From assembly GCF_030247195.1 (NCBI RefSeq), contig NC_080670.1, forward strand, positions 34,024,497 through 34,088,496: a DNA stretch of 64,000 nt, in the 5' to 3' direction. The notes under the pieces were generated by a model. That model was not told the DNA's origin, made no database searches, and was given only the letters and a program-made list of their open reading frames with translations. The position numbers and the translations under genes were made by a program. The stretch's first letter is position 1; every line of letters starts with the position of its first letter. The DNA is from Topomyia yanbarensis. Lineage: Eukaryota > Arthropoda > Insecta > Diptera > Culicidae. Positions 56,091 through 64,000 of this stretch are shown here, one piece after another.

Positions 56091-58163
56091 TTTTTGACAT
56101 TAAAAATGTCTTACTCCACTATCTGGGGCTAGGTGTCATTCTAAAATCTAAACTATCTCCCATGTAACGAAACTATGTAAGGTTTGCACGCTTATAACTC
56201 CGATATTACTAGATGGATTTTAATCATTCATACACCAACCGATTCAGAAACACCTAACTTAAATATTGGTAATAATTTAATATCTCCCCAATAAAAGTAG
56301 ACTTTTGGAAATTGGTAAAATTAAAAAGTTCACAAAAAACGGGAAAAATACCATTCGTGAGGCAGATTTCTCAGACACAGCCGTCAAAAGAGGGCAGCTT
56401 AGTTGCTCAATGAAACACGAAAAGTCATAAATAGAAGCAACGCATGTCCGTTTAAATCAGTTGTTGCTCTTATCCCACACGAGCAACGTCGTCTCCGGGC
56501 GATGCAATAAGCGCTATCGATTTTCGGTAACGTTGGCATTTGCACACACTCGCACCTAAGTGACTAAACCATACGGTTAGTTTATAAATAGAGGTGACGC
56601 GTACCAGTTTGAATCAGTTTTTGTTCTTATGTCGAATGGGTAAGATCATGGCTGCAGCGTCTGGGCACTACAATAAGCGGTAGACGCTATGCATTTTCGG
56701 CAGCGGTGGCCGTGTGCGGATTTGTCGGGTACCAGCATGGTGTCACAGAATGATTTGCAAAGTGGGTGGGCGGGGTGGTTTGGATTTAATTCAATACGGT
56801 GTGTGCTGCTTAAGAGTGTTGCGTTTGAAAAAAAATATTTATTTTTATGCATGCGTGTGCGTTGTAACTTGTTAATCCATGTTTACGGCGCTTTGTAGCT
56901 GCGTAGGGTAAAGAGCCAATTGGTTTTCATGTTTCATATTTCGGTTATATGTTTTTTATCAGTAAGGCATCTGACAACGTGCTTCTGTAGTTATTGCACT
57001 GTTCAGCAGCGTAGTATTTTATATAGGAGAGTACACTCAGGTTTTTTACGCGGATTTTGAAATTTACGCGGTTTTCATTAACGCGTTTTTTTTTTTTTAA
57101 TTTACGCGGTTTTCATTTACACGGCCTGTATCCCCTGCGTGAAAAATCTGAGTGTAATTGCATCGGAAACAATCACATTCCCAGCAGAACTTTTTGTTTT
57201 CTAATTTCAAACACTTTTGTTTCGTACTGCACACAACGGAAAATTTTAAAACAGAACTTACCGTCCCAGCAGCAGTTGAAGCGGGTGTTCTTTTTCGATT
57301 CAAATTCAAGCCATGTCTTAAGCGTTACTGGACTTAAAATTGTTTTCCCAGTTTAACCAGACAGAATATCTGTCCTACCCTATGTATTTAAAACACAGTT
57401 CTAATTGCGTTTTAAGGTATACAACAAATACGGTTGGGTATACTAATTTAAATTTTAAAATAAATCTGTTTTAAATTATGAAACAAACCGCTGTACTGAA
57501 GATATAATTATGTCAGTCCTATTACCACATAAAACACCTACATAACATAAAACGCTGCAGAATTGGTTTAATAATACAATGTTTACACTACAGAGTTATA
57601 ACACGTTTTAATAATTAGCAACAAGAAAAATGTCACCAAGATAGCATAAAAACCCGTTTTAACTGGTAGTGCGAACGTTGCATAACAATGTAATTTATCA
57701 AATAATTTCATTTTTCCACCACTAATCGATCAAGAAATACTTACACTTAAGATTGTTTACTTAAGTTCATTAGTACATTATTGAAAATTTAAATGGAAAA
57801 TGAAATTTCATATTTTAAGGAGAATCTGTATATTTCCGTTGGCGGGCGTGGGTTTCCTCATCACAGCTCTCAATATGGAACTTTTCTTTTGAATATATTT
57901 TCTGGACAGACCAGCCTATTTTTACTAGATGGATCAGCCAAATAATGCCAATCACCTAGTGAGATACTTGATTAATTAATAGATTACCGTTAAAAGACCT
58001 TCAATAAATTATGTTTTAATGGGGAGGGTATATAGCAAGTTGTAACATATGAAAACAGGCGAGTGAACAAGAGCGTGTGTCAATATGTGTGATAGATAAA
58101 AAAGCTATATTTTTAATGTCACCGTGGTCGTGTCCTGTACACAACCCTTTAATTTTTTTTTAT
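56091..58163. repeat. 2.07-kb interspersed repeat, copy 2
   Basis: Second copy of 22406-24473, same orientation, 33.7 kb away. Differences seen include a 2-bp deletion (accatacgg for accatatacgg), a gtcgaacggg/gtcgaatggg change, poly(T) length, and ctggacttaaaattg for ctggaaaaattg. The nested MITE is at 57034-57154. Flanks differ completely from copy 1. Confidence 0.85.
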
Positions 58164-58639
58164 TGATTACTCTTTCCATAAGCATCAGATCGTTCCCCAA
58201 TCTCTGAGACATTGTTTCCTTGACAAATTTCCTATAAAAATTCCATATCGATTTTTTTAGGAATCAGAGGGCTACTCTTGGAAGAAGTAATTTGTAAAAG
58301 TCGTTTTCCCCATACGAAATTTCATCTAAACTTTAAACGACGGGCGCAAAAATATAGATTCGCCGATCGAGCTTAGAATTTGCATAGTTGCTCTAAGACC
58401 CAAATGAAACACAGAAACTTGCTCAGAGCGAATTTTAGATTTTTTTGTATATCCGTGTCTCACTCTATTTGTACAGCTTGTGGTTGAAAAAGGTTGGACG
58501 CTCTGTTTTACGAAAAACCTGACTAATTGTTGTGTGGAGAATTCAAAAAATTTAAAAATGAATAGCCACATACATAAATTTTTTTTACCCACTGCTAAAT
58601 AGTGATTTATCATTACGAATAATTACGAATTACGAATAG
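58164..58639. other. AT-rich DNA
   Basis: Nothing recognised apart from three short tandem attacgaat units at about 58613-58638. Confidence 0.4.
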
Positions 58640-59234
58640 ATTCTTCAAGGAGGATAACAGTTCCAAACAGCGAAGTAGACTATGAAGTACTTGGAAGGAT
58701 CACAATGCATTGCAATGATCCGCGCTACAAACAAGTGAACCAACAAACAAACCTTGTCCAGGATGAAATGATTAGGAGTAGAAGACCCAGTGAAGGTCTC
58801 CCGAAGCGAGTCTGATAGACAATAAGTTAAAATTTTATTCTCCGAAGTTATCACTGAATACAATTGTTTGCATTCCAGTATCTTAACCAATGGAAGTGAT
58901 GGGGTCGTTGAAACAGCCAACGCTGTACTTTAGGAGGTCCATGCACTTCAAATGTGGTTCGGAGATAACACCATCGACCTTTACAGTATTGGCAGGTACG
59001 TAGATACAATAATTATGTGCAAATCGCTTGCAGCAAGCAGTCTTGATCGAAGTCATTCACTATAACTGCTACTTTATTTGCTCGCACCCGTGTTATCTTG
59101 GTCATGACCGAATACTATGCAATCGGGTCCCGAGAATTGTCTAACAAATAAATCACTTTGATGCTTTTTCCAAGGGTATCGGGTATTTCTTTTGGAACAT
59201 CCGGAATATCCGGGTGTCTATCACCGTCGGCCAT
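58640..59234 (-). pseudogene. LINE ORF1 (nucleic-acid-binding) relic
   Basis: The minus strand starts MADGDRHPDIPDVPKEIPDT at 59234, then a stop-interrupted MTKITRVRANKVAVIVNDFD. Later comes ILECKQLYSVITSENKI, then SDSLRETFTGSSTPNHFILD and VHLFVAR. The last part resembles the segment just before the zinc knuckles in jockey/R1-type ORF1 (pattern FxGxxxPxxxxxDKVxLxVxLFV). The knuckle cysteines are lost (IIAMHCDPSKY). Whether this is the missing 5' part of the LINE at 47845-52135 cannot be told. Confidence 0.6.
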
Positions 59235-59659
59235 GTATGGCTTGATGATAGCACGTTATGGGAACGAGAATATTTGAAAGGTCCACATCAGCAAGAGCAA
59301 TAGAATACTGGCGAATGTGTGATACCCACCACTGATCGAGACGCCGGCAAACAAACTTTACGAAGACTAACCTTTCCTATTGTTAGTAAATTAAAAGGCA
59401 AGCAAACATCGCAGTACGAGCAAAACGATGTGCTCTGGTCAACAACTAGAATAACGATGAGAAAGAAACCTTGAAGTAAATGGGAAGTCTTTCCAGGATC
59501 CGAGAAGAATTCTCGAAAGATTCAGAAGATTTCCAAAATTTGCTCAAGGAATTAGGAAAAATATTTCAAAAAATTTAAAGCATGACGATAAAATGATTTT
59601 GAGATGAAGTCAACCGACTTCAAAATTTATAGATTTTTCCTACAGAGCACTAAATTTCA

Positions 59660-61105
59660 ACAGTTTTAAAAATAGGGTTTTCAACCAATCTTCCACAGAA
59701 CTAAACATTTTAATAATTTATCAACTAAAGCTATGGGTTTCAATCAATTAAATTATGTTTACCGCATTTACGTCTGTCGCTCTTTTTGGTTTATTTATAA
59801 AAAAATGCGATTTTGTATTTTTAGTACAACACCACTTTTACCGTTCAGGGGGATTGGCAGCACTGCCGAATCGCTCTAAAGTGACTTTATGCTCGTTCAA
59901 TATTTAATAAAGTTTTGTAGTTAAATATAGTAAATTTAACAGAAAATCGAAGTTAATCGCTAGTAGGTCGTTTCTTCTGTTGTGTTATGTGTGTAGGCAA
60001 AAAAAGCGAGAGTAGTGTGATTTGACGTGGTGATTTTATCGTCACCTACGAGAAGAGACGACAACAGACTTGTTGCTCTTCTTTATTTATTTATTTAATT
60101 GCAGGCTTTAACCAACTTGGTCATTCGCCTGCCTCTTCTTTATTTTTTCTTAACTAGGCCCTGCCGTAAATTTGAAGACAACAAGCGTTCATGAAATGTT
60201 GATGTGTATGAAAAGTAGCCAGATTAGATTGTTCAGCACTGTTTTCCATCCCGATCGAAAATGTAATGCTGGCAAAACGACCAATTAGAAGCTGGTTGGA
60301 TACTGAGGTTAGGACTGTATGAAATTAGCTACGCGATTGTCTTCTCTTCTCTTAGATCGTCACACCCTAATTATTTTGCTATGTATGTGCGTGAATCAAA
60401 TCACAAAAAATACGCTCGCTTAACATCCACAGCGCCATCTGAACTTTACTAGACGTTCCTGATTGTGGATGGAGAAAATTCTTCGTAGAAATGCCATCAA
60501 TTAACCAATTCAGAGCAACACGATGGTGAGAACGTTTTGTGTTTTTCTTCAATGTTTATATATTTTACCTTATTGTAAATAAGTGGCAGAATCAAAAATA
60601 TTATATGTCATTCTGGAAGTGTGAATATATTGCACATATCCGTTTGATACGTGATTGTATTTGCGCGGGGCGTACGTGTATGAACAGGCATTCTTGAAAT
60701 GGGTCGTTGGATGTACAGTAGAGCTATCGCCTTTCATCTCCAGGGCTAAACATGTGTACATCTATAGATAATACAAAATTTGTCAATAAATAGATGCAGA
60801 CAAGTTTCTTCCATAAATGCACTGCAGGTCAGTGGGAGATGGATTGTATAAACACACACAACACCGCTTTTACCGCTCAGTCGTCATTGCTGACAACCGC
60901 ATTTATTTGGTTTTCAGCCAATCTTCAACAGTTTAATTTCCATAATTTATAAATTAAAAATATGGTTTCCAATCAATCAAAGTAGGCTTACGGCAATTTT
61001 CTCTGCCGCTCTTTTTGTTTTTTTTTATAAAAGATTCGGTTTTGTATTTTCAATGCAACGCCGCTTTCACCGTTCCGTTGTCATTGCTGACAACCGCATT
61101 AACTT
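59660..61105 (+). repeat. Diverged direct repeats, 1.25 kb apart
   Basis: Unit 1 (59665-59860) and unit 2 (60910-61105) share in order ttcaaccaatctt-caca, gg-tt-caatcaat, ctg-cgctctttttg, gattttgtattt and accac/gccgctttaccgtt. An additional piece (accgcttttaccgctcagtcgtcattgctgacaaccgca) lies at 60862-60903. A LINE-tail-like stretch (aattgcaggctttaaccaac) sits at 60101-60120. Confidence 0.5.
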
Positions 61106-61109
61106 GCAG

Positions 61110-62480
61110 GCATTCATAAATATAATTGACAGCCGCTTTCCGTTGCCGGTCCGCTTCCCGTTACCAGTGCGGTTAGGCCTGCAGCCAGTGGCAAGCTTCT
61201 TCTTGCTGATGCCATTTTCGACTGATCGACGTATTGCTTGCTCCCATTGGACGTTAGTAATCAGCTATATTAGTCTTTCGAACCGGGGGGAGGGAGGGAA
61301 ATTTCAATAGGACCTAAGTAACATTGTGAAACTCTGCTTACATTCTCTTGTGATTATTAAGACGTCACTATAAAACTTTCCACTATTTTTCAGTACATAT
61401 CCAAAGACCCGTCAGCTCCGTCCCGGCTGTCGCACCAATCTTGAACCGGTTCGTGATTGGACAAAATTGACATTGAAAACATTAAGTTTTGAGCTTCAAA
61501 TAAAGTAATTAGGCCAAGCTCTGTGCATATAATTAGAAAGCTAATAACATTAAATTTCTAACAAGCTATAGTTTATCAAAATCAGTTCACGAGCGGCGGA
61601 GATAATGAACATTCAATTTTTTATACCTCGCTTACCAATTTCCAATATAGAAAAATAAAACCGATACATAAAATGTATTGCTTTAATGATGTTTTAGGGG
61701 CAAATCTGAACCGATTTTGAATATTGAGGCATGAAATCACATCTACGTGATGCAAGGAATTCGATTCCAAAATCATTTGGCAAATTTACTTAATAATGAA
61801 TGAGCTAATTCTCAGTTGTAAGTTCACTAAAAAAAGCAAACTTTTCGCAGTGTAAAGGTGTTAGACCCTTGTATTAGGCGTTGCGATCAACCGTGAGTTT
61901 AATGTTTGATGGTGTATGATTACACAGATCATCATATAATCCTCCTAGTGGTGAGGTGATACTTTTTTCATACTTGCGGCAAGAGACTACTGTCTTTTTG
62001 AGTTCATGCCGTCTAGTAGAAAATTAGAACGCACATGATACTTCCTAGGGTAATCATCCTATTTTACCCTGTTTCTATCATCACCCTATCCACACGAAAC
62101 TGGTTTATTCGCGAAAAATTAAAAAAAACTTGTTCAAATTCGTGTTTTTGAGTATGAAATTTATACTGAATAATCAGAAAACGTTATGCCAATGGAGTTA
62201 AGAAGAATATTTTAACAGCTTAGGTACATTAAAATGAAAAAAAAGATGGGTAGGTAATGTCAGAGACATAACCGAAGTGAAGTAGAATACACATAGGCTG
62301 TTAATTCGAATGCTACAATTTTTGCTACCTTCTGCATTAAAATCAGCTATTTCGATATTTGTTATGATGTATTGTGCCCCGTTGTTGTGATGCATTTTAC
62401 CCCTGCACAGGTGTTTTTTGGCCTGCCCATTTTTCAAAGAGCAATTTATAATGATTTTGAAAAATTGAATATTTTTCATG
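61110..62480. other. AT-rich DNA
   Basis: Near 62195-62225 gttaagaagaatattttaacagctt echoes the pogo-like right end at 52240-52262, so a diverged fragment of that family is likely. No gene was seen. Confidence 0.4.
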
Positions 62481-62483
62481 TTC

Positions 62484-62803
62484 ATTTTTTCCTTTTTTTA
62501 TTTCGACTATGTTAGTCACATTTTCTTTTTTACATTTAACGACATTCAATTAGCTAGAGATTACTGGGTAGGGAAAGTTATGAAAATTAGAGCCATAGTA
62601 CTCAAGTGAGAGCAAGGATGTAAACAGATCGGAAAACTAGAAGTGGCAGGGTCATTAGAACAGGATTTATATCTTATGGGCTTAACTTTTGACTTCTGCT
62701 GATGAGGGTCGAGCTTAGGCAGTATAACTACGAATCACCCGAGTTCACTAACATGTGTCCTGATAAAGGTAGACGTATCTATCTTTACCGTGACAACCGG
62801 CAG
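62484..62803 (-). repeat. LINE-tail-like repeat, copy c
   Basis: Closely matches 16595-16835 and extends further, with gagggtcgagcttaggcag and gaatcacccgagttcac. The pyrimidine run at the left edge is the presumed A-rich tail on the minus strand. Confidence 0.6.
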
Positions 62804-63399
62804 TTTCATGTTCATGAATATTTTACAAAGCGATTGTGATTTCAGGGTAACATGTTGGCTAAATGATATCATTAATTAAATTCTCCCAATTGATAGTCTT
62901 TAGCTAAGTTATGATTATATTTTCTTAGGGGTGTATTTTATCTCATCTGCCTCTACATACGCTTGCATTACATTCACATAAATCACATTCGACGCGTTTG
63001 TGCAAATGGAATCTTGATCAAACCTTGAAAATTTCAAACGTGTGCCCGAGACACATGCGTTGCAAAATTCAAAGGTTAGGTTTGTTCCAATGTTTCTAGT
63101 GGGTAATTACCAACTCGATTATTTTCAAGTGGGTAGGAGCTTTTATTCTCAGGTGATACGTAACTCGAAATCGCCGATCAGCCATGTTGGTTCTAGAAAC
63201 GACAGCTAACAACATTGTTGACTACATCCCCATGCATGTTTGCTTGGATTTCTGTATGTAAACAAAGTTGTTCGCCGTTACTATGTTTTAATTGCCGCAA
63301 GGTTCTACTGTATCGATTTTGTTGGCTATTTTCGGCAAATTTGAGACTAAGAGAAACGAAAGCAATGAAATTGAAAGACGGATAGGTATTCTAGAGCGA

Positions 63400-63770
63400 A
63401 TCAGTTATAAACTTAGAACGGAAAACTAGAACTAGGCAGGCTCATATGGGCATGATCGAAAGGAAAATGTGAAGAATTATTTGCCTTATGCAGAGTAGGA
63501 GTTGTTCGCCGTCAACAGTTGTTACGACATTTAATTAGCAAGGGACTGGAAGGTGAAGTATATTTTTCAATATTTAGAGCCATAGTACTCAAGGGAGAGC
63601 AAGGAGTTAAAGGGAGAAAGTTTAGAAAAGCATAGAAGGATCATATGTGCAAGCTTAGAGCTCACCGGCGACTTAACCTTTTGTCTGCTACCGTAGGAGT
63701 CAGGGTCTTTTGGCATTAGAAATGCGAATCACCTGAGTCTACGGCATGTCCGGACAAGCGTAAATTAACT
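63400..63770 (-). repeat. LINE-tail-like repeat, copy d (diverged)
   Basis: Shares ggaaaactagaact-gcagg, agagccatagtactcaag, gagagcaagg and gcgaatcacctgagtc with copy c, in scrambled, partly duplicated order. Confidence 0.5.
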
Positions 63771-63811
63771 TGTTACTTCATGCTGTCGGAACCGACAGCA
63801 TGAAGTAACAA
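63770..63811. repeat. Perfect hairpin with 20-bp arms
   Basis: ttgttacttcatgctgtcgg (63770-63789) and its exact complement (63792-63811) are separated by two bases. It adjoins copy d of the LINE-tail repeat. Confidence 0.9.
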
Positions 63812-64000
63812 TTTACTTTTTGTTCGCCGTCATTTTTCTACTCCGCAGCTTGCTGCACGTTTACCTCACTCCTCATCCAGTTACTGCCAAAGACGAATCA
63901 CCTTATTACTCTAAGCAACTTGGATAGTACTACCTTTACTACTCATATTACCCACCGGCACTGATTATTGAATATTTCATTACACATATGTATAGTGGGA

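Noticed and set aside
56689..57356. Paired frames in repeat copy 2 that recur in copy 1 (23031-23703)
   Set aside because: Recurrence only reflects the recent duplication; the frames differ by small indels between copies and show no protein features.

Overview
The window reads as nuclear DNA of a culicine mosquito, most likely Aedes-like. Two host genes are typical of insects: a tachykinin/natalisin-type receptor related to Drosophila TkR86C, and an arthropod prophenoloxidase. They sit in very long AT-rich non-coding DNA packed with transposable elements of mosquito type: an ITmD37E-class Tc1/mariner, tRNA-derived SINEs, many MITEs, RNase H-bearing I/LOA-like LINEs and jockey/CR1-like LINEs. 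No bacterial-style genes, CRISPR arrays or operons are visible. Species assignment is inference.

Host genes. (1) 2247-2440 (+) looks like the first coding exon of an unidentified gene. (2) Two consecutive internal exons of the receptor lie at 21784-21929 and 45063-45276 (+), separated by a 23.1-kb intron. They carry the end of the N-terminus, TM1, and TM2-TM3 up to the DR of the DRY motif. (3) The last two exons of a prophenoloxidase lie on the minus strand at 46770-46951 and 46192-46637, with a poly(A) signal at 46114-46119. No later receptor exon and no earlier prophenoloxidase exon was recognised before position 64000. The prophenoloxidase piece is therefore either nested antisense in the next receptor intron or a truncated duplicate.

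The rest is layered mobile DNA. 1-2000: degenerate LINE ORF1. 2989-4342: hAT-like foldback with an inner MITE. 4493-5254: TA-flanked TIR element. 7282-9399: ITmD37E transposon broken by two nested MITEs. 11737-11911: PIF-like MITE. 13566-15468: hAT non-autonomous element inside a LINE ORF1 relic. 17249-17549: MITE with a visible empty site. 22406-24473 and 56091-58163: two almost identical 2.07-kb repeats. 25333-34312: one ancient hAT relic split by four insertions, one of them flanked by 219-bp direct repeats. 35933-37392: piggyBac-like element. 37729-43380: 5.65-kb hAT-type element with a strongly A-rich 1.5-kb core. 47845-52135: 5'-truncated LINE carrying three MITEs and apparently sitting between the two ends of a pogo-like element. 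54095-55141: hAT-type element with palindromic subterminal repeats. 58640-59234: LINE ORF1 relic. 62484-63811: more LINE-tail repeats and a perfect hairpin.

The main value of the window is this readable insertion stratigraphy. Terminal repeats, target-site duplications and, in several cases, an unoccupied copy of the site can be read directly. No coherent new enzymatic system was found. All repeat boundaries and identities were read by eye, without alignment software.
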